The translations under genes were made by a program, and so were the position numbers. A model generated the notes under the pieces. It saw only the letters and a program-made list of their open reading frames with translations. It searched no databases and was not told the DNA's origin. From assembly GCF_000224335.1 (NCBI RefSeq), contig NZ_AFXZ01000037.1:1-55295 (forward strand): DNA of 55,295 nt, in the 5' to 3' direction. Positions 23,672-33,100 of the stretch are shown in pieces; within the stretch, counting starts at the first letter, position 1, and every line of letters begins with the position of its first letter. This DNA is from Bizionia argentinensis JUB59 (GTDB taxonomy: Bacteria; Bacteroidota; Bacteroidia; Flavobacteriales; Flavobacteriaceae).

Positions 23672-24724
23672 TTAAAATGCGCCATTATCCACGTCTTTTA
23701 TAAACTGTATTAATCCAGAGAAATAGGCTTCAGGATCATCATATTGTGAGATATGCCCTGAATTTGTAGTTAAACTTCTTCCGTGTTTCACTTGGGTACT
23801 CATCCATGTCATATATTTAGGATCCATGGTGTCGTGAGTGCCGCCAATCATTAAGGTTGGGATTTCTAATTCATTTAACCTGTTAGAAATATCCCAACCT
23901 TTTAAAGTAGCATTTCCTGTAACCCCAAATTCACTATAACCTTGCATATAGATATAAATGTTAGGATTGATGTGTTTAAAGGATCGATTAACAAATTCAG
24001 GCCACTCATCCAATGGCATATTTAAGACGTGTTTGGTGTAATAATGTTGTGTTACGAGCTCCGTATAACGAGGGTTTCCAAAATCTTCCGCTGCTTCCAT
24101 TGCTTTTATTTCTTTATAGACGTTTTCTGGTAGTTGAGGACCTAGAACTTCCGCAGCATATTTTTCATATTCTGGAATACTGGACATCATATTGGAAACA
24201 ATTAAACCCTTTAAATTGTCTTGATATTTTAACGCATATTCCATTGCCAAAATACCGCCCCAAGATTGTCCGAGTAGATAAAAATTATCTTTGTCAAGTT
24301 TTAAAGCTTTTCGAACTTGTTCCACTTGTTCAACAGAATGTTCAATAGTCCAAAGGCTTGAATCGTTAGGTTTATCGCTATAATAACTATCTAATTGATC
24401 ATAATAAATGTATTCTATTTCTTCATTAGGTAAATAGCCATCGAAATTTTCAAATAACTCATGCGTGCCACCAGGACCTCCATGAAGCAATAACACTTTC
24501 ATTCTCGGATTATTACCCATGCGTTTTGTCCAAACGTTGAATGTGCCTTTGGCAGTTTTAATGGGAATCATTTTAATGCCTCCTGTTTTTTGATCGTCGC
24601 TATTGGAATAATCGAAATAGGAAGAATCAGTCGCCTTGTCGGAATTTGGTGTGTTAGCTTGTTTATCAACACAGCTGAATAGAAGTATTGATGATGCGAT
24701 GAAAAGGTAAATTAATTTTTTCAT
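23672..24724 (-). CDS. proline iminopeptidase-family alpha/beta hydrolase lipoprotein
   Basis: A 350-residue serine hydrolase of family S33. The signal peptide ends in LLFSC (Cys18). The oxyanion-hole motif is LLHGGPGGTHE (about residues 78-88), the nucleophile elbow GQSWGG (about 152-157), the acid lies near GGTHDTMDP and the histidine in NSGHISQYD. These enzymes release N-terminal proline or small hydrophobic residues from peptides. The envelope location matches the nearby M28 and M49 peptidases and suggests a shared role in peptide use. Confidence 0.88.
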   Translation of the reverse strand: MKKLIYLFIASSILLFSCVDKQANTPNSDKATDSSYFDYSNSDDQKTGGIKMIPIKTAKGTFNVWTKRMGNNPRMKVLLLHGGPGGTHELFENFDGYLPNEEIEYIYYDQLDSYYSDKPNDSSLWTIEHSVEQVEQVRKALKLDKDNFYLLGQSWGGILAMEYALKYQDNLKGLIVSNMMSSIPEYEKYAAEVLGPQLPENVYKEIKAMEAAEDFGNPRYTELVTQHYYTKHVLNMPLDEWPEFVNRSFKHINPNIYIYMQGYSEFGVTGNATLKGWDISNRLNELEIPTLMIGGTHDTMDPKYMTWMSTQVKHGRSLTTNSGHISQYDDPEAYFSGLIQFIKDVDNGAF

Positions 24725-25444
24725 GAGACTGTTTTATTATTTTACTTAAAGTTAATCAGTTATTGGTTTATTCAAGCATTTTTAGTCAATTTTTGACTTT
24801 AACACTTATAAAGTATCTATCTTTTTTATCTACATTTTTAGTTTATGAGGTTCTAATTGCTCTATTCAGAGACTAGTTAATGTTGGTAGCATAGTTTTTC
24901 ACGCTTATGTGGATCAAAAAAGAGCAATTAAGAAAAGTGTAAAACGTAGAAATACATTGAAGTCCATAAATCTTAAATTAATACTATCAAAAAGACTTGA
25001 AGGTTGTAATATGATATTTTTTGAAATACTGAACAGTTTTTTGTTTCATCCACAGGCTATTAACTTAATAATATAGCGTGAAAACATTACCATCTTTATA
25101 GACATTCAAAATAGTTTCATGTTATACTTATGAATTATTTTTCTAATCCCTTATTTATCCATCACTACCCGAAGAATTATAGTAGGTTTCAAGCAATACT
25201 AAAACCGGTAGATTTTGTATGGAATTTGAAAGTTAATGCTTCAAAAGTTATACCGTATATCTGTGACATGGATTTAAATATTCGTGCTGTTTTAGCTTGC
25301 CAATGGACTTGAAAAACTTTCGGTATATCAACATTACAATACATTTTTTATATTATAAATGCCCTAACTGAAAGTGGGGTTTAAACGAAGAAACTTCTTG
25401 AAAAATAAATTTTAAGGCATTCCACAAACAACTTTTAAAAATTA
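24725..25444. other. long intergenic interval upstream of sucC
   Basis: About 700 bases separate the divergent hydrolase and sucC genes. The only open frame of any length (25130-25312, 60 codons) lacks protein-like composition, neighbours and a promoter, and I reject it. A short sequence AGCGTGAAAA occurs in both orientations near 24900 and 25075. No transposase motif or terminal repeat is convincing. The stretch may be the eroded site of a lost gene. Confidence 0.45.
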
Positions 25445-25475
25445 TTGTTTAAAAGCGTTAGGTTGATTACTTTTG
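25445..25475 (+). promoter_or_regulatory. Bacteroidota-type promoter of sucC
   Basis: TTG at 25445-25447 and TACTTTTG at 25468-25475 are separated by 20 bases, matching both the -33 and the TAnnTTTG -7 elements. The start would be near 25480, giving a 5' leader of about 55 bases. Confidence 0.7.
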
Positions 25476-25533
25476 TGCAACGAAAAATTTAATTATTTTC
25501 TCCTGTTGAGAAAACTCCAAACGAATTTATAAG

Positions 25534-26724
25534 ATGAATTTACACGAATATCAAGGAAAAGAAATGTTAAGTAGTTTTGGCGTGCGTATCCAACGTGGTA
25601 TAGTTGCTCAAAATGCTCAAGAAGCTGTTGCAGCTGCTAAAAAACTTACAGAAGATACAGGTACTGGCTGGCATGTTATTAAAGCTCAAGTTCATGCTGG
25701 TGGACGTGGTAAAGGCGGAGGTGTTAAAATTGCTAAAAGCCTTGAAGAAGTAGAAAGAATTGCAGGTGAAATAATCGGAATGGATTTAGTAACACCGCAA
25801 ACATCTGCTGAAGGTAAGCGTGTTCATCAAGTATTAGTTGCTGAAGATGTTTATTACCCTGGTGATAATGAACCAGAAGAATATTATATGTCTGTTCTTT
25901 TAAATCGTGCTACAGGTCGTAACATGATTATGTATTCTACGGAAGGTGGAATGGATATTGAAACCGTTGCTGAAGAAACGCCACATTTAATTTTTACAGA
26001 AGAAATAGATCCTTCTGTAGGAATGATGCCTTTCCAAGCGCGTCGTATTGCTTTTAATTTAGGCTTATCTGGTGCAGCTTTTAAAGAAATGACCAAATTT
26101 GCAACTGCTTTATATACAGCTTACGATAAGTCTGATGCTTCATTATTTGAAATTAACCCAGTGTTAAAAACAAGTGATGATAAAATCATGGCAGTTGATG
26201 CAAAAGTAACAATGGATGAAAATGCATTATACCGTCATAAAGACTATGTTGCATTACGTGATTTACGTGAAGAAAACCCTATTGAAGTAGAAGCTCAAGA
26301 AGCTGGACTTAACTATGTAGACCTTGACGGAAACGTTGGTTGTATGGTTAATGGTGCAGGACTTGCAATGGCTACAATGGATTTAATTAAGCAAGCAGGT
26401 GGTGAGCCAGCAAACTTTTTAGATGTTGGAGGTACAGCTGATGCAGCTCGAGTTGAAATGGCTTTCGAATTAATTTTAAGAGATCCAAACGTAAAAGCAA
26501 TCCTTATCAATATATTTGGTGGTATTGTACGTTGTGACCGAGTAGCTCAAGGTGTTATTGATGCTTATAAAAACATGGGTAATATTGATGTGCCAATTAT
26601 TGTGCGTCTTCAAGGTACCAATGCGGATATAGCAAAAGAGTTGATTGATAATTCTGGATTAGCCGTTATGAGTGCTACAGAATTCCAAGAAGCTGCTGAT
26701 AAAGTACATGAAGTATTATCTTAA
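25534..26724 (+). CDS. sucC: succinyl-CoA synthetase subunit beta
   Basis: A 396-residue subunit that, with SucD, converts succinyl-CoA to succinate while making ATP or GTP in the citric acid cycle. The N terminus MNLHEYQGKEMLSSFGVR and the ATP-grasp region with KAQVHAGGRGKGGGVK (about residues 46-61) are diagnostic. The CoA-ligase domain has NGAGLAMATMDL, FLDVGGTAD and the NIFGGIVRCD loop. The length is usual. sucD is not adjacent, which is common in flavobacteria. A strong terminator follows. Confidence 0.96.
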   Translation: MNLHEYQGKEMLSSFGVRIQRGIVAQNAQEAVAAAKKLTEDTGTGWHVIKAQVHAGGRGKGGGVKIAKSLEEVERIAGEIIGMDLVTPQTSAEGKRVHQVLVAEDVYYPGDNEPEEYYMSVLLNRATGRNMIMYSTEGGMDIETVAEETPHLIFTEEIDPSVGMMPFQARRIAFNLGLSGAAFKEMTKFATALYTAYDKSDASLFEINPVLKTSDDKIMAVDAKVTMDENALYRHKDYVALRDLREENPIEVEAQEAGLNYVDLDGNVGCMVNGAGLAMATMDLIKQAGGEPANFLDVGGTADAARVEMAFELILRDPNVKAILINIFGGIVRCDRVAQGVIDAYKNMGNIDVPIIVRLQGTNADIAKELIDNSGLAVMSATEFQEAADKVHEVLS

Positions 26725-26750
26725 TTATATTTAAGATATTCTAATTATAA

Positions 26751-26782
26751 AAAAAGCTCTCAATTTATTTGAGAGCTTTTTT
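26751..26782 (+). terminator. intrinsic terminator of sucC
   Basis: AAAAAGCTCTCAA and TTGAGAGCTTTTTT form a long perfect stem around a five-base loop, ending in a T-run. Confidence 0.92.
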
Positions 26783-26843
26783 AGTTTTTAGCATGAAAAT
26801 GAAAACTGCTTTCGACTTATAGATAATTATAAAGTCGAATATT

Positions 26844-27191
26844 CTATTTGGGTTTATTTCTTCTTTCCGAAGGTTTAGCAATCGGTTTTTTAGCAGGATC
26901 TACTTTTGGTTTTGAAATTACTTTTGCAGCAGATTTTACACCTGGTTTAGGCTTCTTGTCATCTTTAGGTCCACGTAAATGAATAACCAAACCGTTCAAA
27001 AAATTACGGAGTATCTGATCGCCACACTCCATGTAATTAGGGTGGTCTTCTTTTCTGAAAAATGCTCCTAATTCACTTTTTGTTATTCTAAAATCTACGA
27101 GTTCTAATATTTTAACTATTTCGTCGTCACGTAATTGCAATGCGACACGTAATTTTTTAAAAATATCGTTGTTTGTCATGTTGTCTGTCAT
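26844..27191 (-). CDS. DUF1456 protein with a basic tail
   Basis: A 115-residue protein with a single DUF1456 unit at about residues 5-72 (NNDIFKKLRVALQLRDDE, then FRKEDHPNYMECGD and LNGLVIHLRG). E. coli YehS has two such units in tandem. Here the second is replaced by a Lys/Pro-rich tail of about 40 residues that looks disordered and could bind nucleic acid. The function of DUF1456 is unknown. The start is the first ATG, with another four codons later. Confidence 0.85.
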   Translation of the reverse strand: MTDNMTNNDIFKKLRVALQLRDDEIVKILELVDFRITKSELGAFFRKEDHPNYMECGDQILRNFLNGLVIHLRGPKDDKKPKPGVKSAAKVISKPKVDPAKKPIAKPSERRNKPK

Positions 27192-27429
27192 AGTATCATT
27201 TTGAATGTTAATTAGAACTTATTCTAGTCGGTAAATCATAAAATATCGGTGAAACGTAAATTAACCGTAAAGCATTGATAGTCATTGTATTGAGTTGTTA
27301 ATTTTGAATAAATGTAGAAAAACACGATGAAATGCATCTAAATTTTCGACAAGTTACAATTTATCATGGATTATTAAATAGCCTTTCTGTGTATCTTTAT
27401 AATGCTAATAATTAATCTATTCCTCTAAA

Positions 27430-27831
27430 ATGATTAACAAGCTTGAAAAATTAAGTCTCCTTTCAGAGATGATCTCATTTGCTAATAACGAAAAAGATTT
27501 AAAGCCAATAGAATACAGTTTTCTTTTAGCTATAGCTAAGCAATTAGGTATTTGTAGAGCGGATTTTGACTATTTGACTGTAAATCCTATTACTTATATT
27601 CATTTAAAATCTCAAAGCGAACGTATTGTACAATTTCATCGGCTAGTCTTACTGATGAATATTGATGTTGAGCATACTCTTAAAAGCGAAATAAAGCTTT
27701 ATAATTATGGATTACGTATGGGTTTAAGTCACGAGTCTATAAATAAAGTGCTTTATATAATGGAAGAGTTTCCCAATAAAATTGTTCCTGCCGATGTATT
27801 GATTGATATTTTTAAAGTGCAGTACAATTAA
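27430..27831 (+). CDS. TerB-like hypothetical protein
   Basis: A 133-residue all-helical protein without signal peptide or membrane segment. The first half (KLSLLSEMISFANNEKDLKP, then EYSFLLAIAKQLGI) resembles the TerB/DjlA-type helical domain, which carries acidic metal-binding positions in some members. The match is by pattern only. It converges with uvrB, whose stop lies eight bases away. Confidence 0.55.
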   Translation: MINKLEKLSLLSEMISFANNEKDLKPIEYSFLLAIAKQLGICRADFDYLTVNPITYIHLKSQSERIVQFHRLVLLMNIDVEHTLKSEIKLYNYGLRMGLSHESINKVLYIMEEFPNKIVPADVLIDIFKVQYN

Positions 27832-27839
27832 CTACTTAA

Positions 27840-29843
27840 CTACACTTTTAATTTTTCTAATTTATCCTGATAACTTTTTATCAAATCCCTGAACTGTGCC
27901 GCTTCCATGAAATCCAAAGCTTTTGCAGCTTGCTCCATCATTTTACGATTTTCACGTATTTTCTTTTCTAATTCGCCTTTATTTAAATACTGGTTTTCAG
28001 GTTCAGCAGCTTTGGCGGCTTCCAATGCATAACTATAGGTACTTACGGAGTTTTTGGTTAATGCATTATCTAAACTTTTGTTTAGTGCTGTTGGCACCAT
28101 ATTATGTTTCGTATTGTACTCGATTTGTTTCTCACGTCTATATTCGGTTTCATCCATGGTTTTTTGCATGCTTTTAGTTATTCTATCAGCATACATAATT
28201 GCTTTCCCGTTAAGGTTCCTGGCGGCACGTCCAACTGTTTGTGTTAATGAACGCGCTGAACGTAAAAAACCTTCTTTATCCGCATCTAAAATGGCAACTA
28301 ACGACACTTCCGGTAAGTCTAACCCTTCACGGAGTAAGTTTACACCAACTAGAACATCAAATATGCCTTTACGTAAATCCTGCATAATTTCTACACGCTC
28401 TAATGTGTCCACATCACTATGGATATAACGACAACGAATTTGAATTCTTTCCAAGTATTTAGTCAGTTCTTCAGCCATACGTTTAGTTAATGTGGTGACT
28501 AAAATACGTTCGTCTTTTTCAATACGAAGATGAATTTCTTCAATTAAATCATCAATTTGATTTAAACTTGGTCTAACTTCAATAACGGGATCTAATAAAC
28601 CTGTGGGACGAATAATTTGCTCGACAAAAACACCACCCGTTTTTTCCAATTCATAATCTGCTGGAGTAGCACTCACATAGATTACTTGGTTTTGAAGCGC
28701 TTCAAACTCTTCAAACTTAAGTGGTCGGTTATCCATAGCAGCTGGTAAACGGAAACCGTAATCTACTAAATTCACTTTGCGACTAAAATCGCCACCATAC
28801 ATGGCATGCACTTGGGAGATGGTAACGTGACTTTCATCAACTACCATTAAATAGTCGTCTGGAAAATAATCTAATAAACAGAATGGTCTGGTGCCTGGTT
28901 GTCTGCCATCCAAATATCTAGAATAGTTTTCAATACCAGAACAATAACCCAATTCACGAATCATTTCTAAATCAAACTCCGTACGTTCTTTTAAGCGTTT
29001 GGCTTCTAAATGTTTTCCTATTTCTTTAAAGTAATCGTATTGCAGCACCAAATCGTCTTGAATGCCTTTTATAGCGCCTTGCAAGACATCCGGTGATGTT
29101 ACAAACATATTGGCTGGATAAATATTCAGTCGATCGTACTTTTCAATAACTTCATTTGTTTGAACATTAAACGCTTCAATATCTTCTATTTCATCACCGA
29201 AAAAGTGAATTCTAAAAGCGTGATCATCATAACTAGGAAATATATCTACCGTATCTCCTTTAATTCTGAAGTTACCGTGATTAAATTCGCCTTCGGTTCT
29301 GGAATATAAACTTTGTACTAAGCGGTGTAATAATTTGGTTCTTGAAATAACCTCATCGCGTTCAATAGAAATAACATTTTTCTGAAACTCCACTGGGTTT
29401 CCAATACCGTATAAACAAGATACGGATGCAATAACAATAACATCACGCCGACCCGAAAGTAGGGAGGATGTGGTGCTTAATCGCATTTTTTCAATTTCCT
29501 CGTTTATAGATAAATCCTTTTCAATATAAACCCCTGAAACAGGGATATAAGCTTCCGGTTGATAATAATCATAGTAAGACACAAAATATTCCACAGCATT
29601 ATCAGGGAAAAACTGCTTAAATTCCGAATATAGTTGAGCAGCCAATGTTTTATTATGCGCTAATACCAAAGTTGGCTTTTGCACTTCTTCAATAACGTTT
29701 GCAACCGTAAATGTTTTCCCAGACCCGGTAACACCTAAAAGTGTTTGGTACTTTTCATCTGTGTCAATACCTTTTACTAGTTTTTTAATAGCTTGGGGTT
29801 GATCGCCAGTAGGTTTAAAATCGGATTTTATTTTGAATTTCAT
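27840..29843 (-). CDS. uvrB: excinuclease ABC subunit UvrB
   Basis: A 667-residue helicase-like damage-recognition subunit of nucleotide excision repair. Walker A GVTGSGKT is at residues 37-44, followed by the beta-hairpin region with YYDYYQPEAYIP (about 91-102), the DESHV motif II, motif VI QTVGRAARN and a C-terminal UVR motif (EKKIRENRKMMEQAAKALDF) that contacts UvrC. The length is usual. The gene stands alone; the GGATAC just before the ATG is a weak ribosome-binding candidate. Confidence 0.97.
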   Translation of the reverse strand: MKFKIKSDFKPTGDQPQAIKKLVKGIDTDEKYQTLLGVTGSGKTFTVANVIEEVQKPTLVLAHNKTLAAQLYSEFKQFFPDNAVEYFVSYYDYYQPEAYIPVSGVYIEKDLSINEEIEKMRLSTTSSLLSGRRDVIVIASVSCLYGIGNPVEFQKNVISIERDEVISRTKLLHRLVQSLYSRTEGEFNHGNFRIKGDTVDIFPSYDDHAFRIHFFGDEIEDIEAFNVQTNEVIEKYDRLNIYPANMFVTSPDVLQGAIKGIQDDLVLQYDYFKEIGKHLEAKRLKERTEFDLEMIRELGYCSGIENYSRYLDGRQPGTRPFCLLDYFPDDYLMVVDESHVTISQVHAMYGGDFSRKVNLVDYGFRLPAAMDNRPLKFEEFEALQNQVIYVSATPADYELEKTGGVFVEQIIRPTGLLDPVIEVRPSLNQIDDLIEEIHLRIEKDERILVTTLTKRMAEELTKYLERIQIRCRYIHSDVDTLERVEIMQDLRKGIFDVLVGVNLLREGLDLPEVSLVAILDADKEGFLRSARSLTQTVGRAARNLNGKAIMYADRITKSMQKTMDETEYRREKQIEYNTKHNMVPTALNKSLDNALTKNSVSTYSYALEAAKAAEPENQYLNKGELEKKIRENRKMMEQAAKALDFMEAAQFRDLIKSYQDKLEKLKV

Positions 29844-30186
29844 GTATCCTTATTGATAGTTTTTGCTGTTCCCGAAGTATCGAGACTTTCCGCACTTAAT
29901 TATTTAGATAGGGTATTAAGACTTTAATAATATCCGTTTCAGGTTGCAAAATTACGGAAAATCTATCATATAAGTAGAGCGCTTTGATTGTCTATTCTAG
30001 CATTAAGTATGTGGTGGAAACACCATTAAAATTAGTCGTAAATTTTTTTTATCATTACCTATTAATTATTTTAAATAAATGGAATATCTAAATTAGAACT
30101 GCTGGTGTTGTTTTTATTGTTTTGATCTTCAGAAGATTGATTGTTTTAATTTACAATATCAGTTTACGATTTTGCTTATTATTTTA
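29844..30186. other. 343-base interval without a gene
   Basis: This AT-rich sequence lies between uvrB and the first T9SS protein gene. It must hold the uvrB promoter and the end of the T9SS transcript. I see no clear hairpin with T-run and no ORF. Confidence 0.5.
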
Positions 30187-33100
30187 TTAGCGTTTTAGGG
30201 TAAAGTGGCGTTTGACTTCAAAAGAAATTTCACCTTTTTTAACTTTGGCTACAAACCAATAATCGTCCGTTGGCATATTAGCACCATTGTATGTGCCGTC
30301 CCAACCAATGGATGTGTGATTTAATGTTTTTAGTAACTTTCCATAGCGATCAAAAATATAAACTATAGTTCCTGGAATTTGATTGACACCTGTAATATGC
30401 CACGTATCATTTTGGCCGTCATTATTAGGGGTAAAAAACAATGGCGCATCAATAATAACAATATCTTTCATTGTGGATGCGCAGCCGTTTAAATCATAAA
30501 CTTCAATGGTATGTGGCCCGATAGTCACGTTATAAAATACATTGGATGTTTGCGGTTCACCATCATCCAAAATATATACATAATCACCAATACCGCTAAT
30601 AGTAACGGTAATGTTATTCGGGTTTGAGAAATCTACGGTTTCCGTGAATTCTATAGTTGCCGATTCAGATTCGATAACGTTGAAGGTTTCAGAAGTGATG
30701 CAGCCAAATTGGGATTTTACTGTTATCGAATAAGAACCTATTTCTGTGATTTCAATTTCTGATGAGGTAGCGTTTGTAGACCATAAATAAGTATCTGTAT
30801 CAAAACCCGTTGCTGCTGAAACAACAAGCGGTAAATTATCTATACATACCGGTTGATCTGAAATTTCTACAAATGGTTTTCGTGAAACAAAAATGATAAA
30901 GCTTGTGGTATTAAAACAATTTGTTGCTTTATTTTGCACACGGACGTAAATTACTTGTTCATGAAAAGCGTTGTAGTTTAAATCAGAAATAGGATTTACG
31001 TTTTCGAGGGCTTCAATTTCTAATTCGAAATAAGACACTACAAAATCAGCAGGATTTTGACCTCCCAAAATTGTTAGTGTTTGTTCGGAAAGATCAAAAA
31101 TCAACATGCTATCAAAATCGTCATCACAAGTTTCTAAATTAGGAGGTGAAATAGCAATTGGGCTTGGGTTAACTACTAAAGTAAAGTTGCTAATAGTAAA
31201 ACAGCTAGTAAGGGTGTTTTCTGCCCGAACGTAAAGAATATCGCTGTAAGAACTATAATTGTAATTGGGGTTTAATGCGTTTTGAGCTGTTTCAGCTTGT
31301 GTCTGCGATATGTAAAACGTCAATTCTATATTTTCTTGATTTCCTATTAAAGCTTCAGTTGTTTCCTGTAAATCGAAACTGTTATCTACGGTATTACAAA
31401 TAGGGAAATTAGAAATGAGGTTTAAAGGTGGCGGTAAATTTACTTCTAATTCTAGAGGTACCATTACGTAACATTTCGAAACCGTATTGGTTACACGAAT
31501 ATAAACCATTTGTGGATTTATAATATTATTATAAGCTTGTGGATTGGGAATATTATTAATATTATCCGCCAAGTCTATTACCGTTTCATGATAGGTTACT
31601 AAAATATCATCTTTTCTAATGTCGAGTACTTCCAATGTTGCTACGGTTAAATCAAATGTGGATAAACCATCCGCATCTGTGTCACAATTAATCATTTTTG
31701 ATGCTTGATTTACACGAGGAACTTTGATTACGTTTAATCCAAACTGTGCAATACCATGGCAATAGGTGCCGTTTTCAATACGTGTAAATATTTGTTGCGG
31801 ATTGGTTTGATTGGTGTAATTTAAATCGATTGGATTTTCAGCGTTATCGGCATCCTGGAAACTTTCATAAAAAGTAATTGTTAAGTTATCCGTGCTACCA
31901 GCGCTTATTTGAGTTTGGATAGCGGTTAAATTGAAAAGCTCTTGGCCGTCATTCGAAACATCATCACATAAAAAGATGTTTACTGGTGCATTATATATAG
32001 GAACCGATCCGACTTCAATAAAAAATGTACTCAGGCCAAAACAACTGGTGTCACTGATGTTTTCTACACGAACATGAATGAGCTGTGGATTTGATTTGTT
32101 TTCATAAACACTTGTTTTATCAATACTATTGGCGTTGTTCAAAGCATCTGTCGCATTTTCAAAGTATATAACACGTTTGCCAGTTTGCCCATTTATAATA
32201 TCAGCATCTTTATCTTCAAAGATAAATTCAGCTATTTGATCGCCGTCTGTTTCGCAATTATTAAAATCAGAAATCGTAGTAAAGACTGGTAAAGTATTAA
32301 CTATGATTTCAAAACTTTCAATATTAAAACAGCCTGTAGATATGCGTTCAATTCTAGTAAAAATAGATTGCGTATCGGCGTTGTATGCTGTGGTGTTTGT
32401 AATTCTATCGTAATCGTTTTCAGCTTCAGTCAAGGATCTGTAAAAATTAATACTTAAGTTGGTCGTATTACTAACGATTTCTGAAACTTTAGCCTCTAAA
32501 TTAATGATACTAAAACCATCTTGATCGTCATCGCAGATAATTTCATCGCTGGGCTTTGTGCTTAATGGCGCTGGTAGCACTTCAACTTCTAATGGCTGCA
32601 CATCATAGCAGCCTGAAGCATTTTGAACGCGAACATATAATACAAATGGATTGCTCACGTTATTATAAAATCTGGGTAGACGATTTGTATTATTCATGGC
32701 ATTTTCTTCTGAAAGAAAATAATTAATACGCCCTCTAGGAACTCCTGTTAGCACATAGTTATTAAAACTATATAAATCTACGGAAGTAAAAGTGTCGTCA
32801 TCTGAACTACAAAGGGTAACTGAACCTAAAGTTGGTAAATTTAAGGCAGGAAGAATTATCAGATCAATTTCTGAACCAACGCTACAATATGAGTTTTTAA
32901 GTGTTATAAATAACTTCTGTGGTGTTTGGGTTACTTCATATGGAGTGGATGTAGCAATAGGATTGGTTCCTGCAGCTTGATCGGTTGCATTTTTATAAAA
33001 AGTAATAGTCGTAGCTATTAAACCACTAGTAATAGTATTGGCAATGTTTTCGAGATTAAATATGGCAATACCATCATTAGATGCGTCATCGCAAAGCGAG

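Noticed and set aside
25130-25312. 60-codon open frame in the long interval upstream of sucC
   Set aside because: No promoter element or conserved-looking motif, odd composition, and it lies alone in AT-rich sequence where chance frames of this length are expected.
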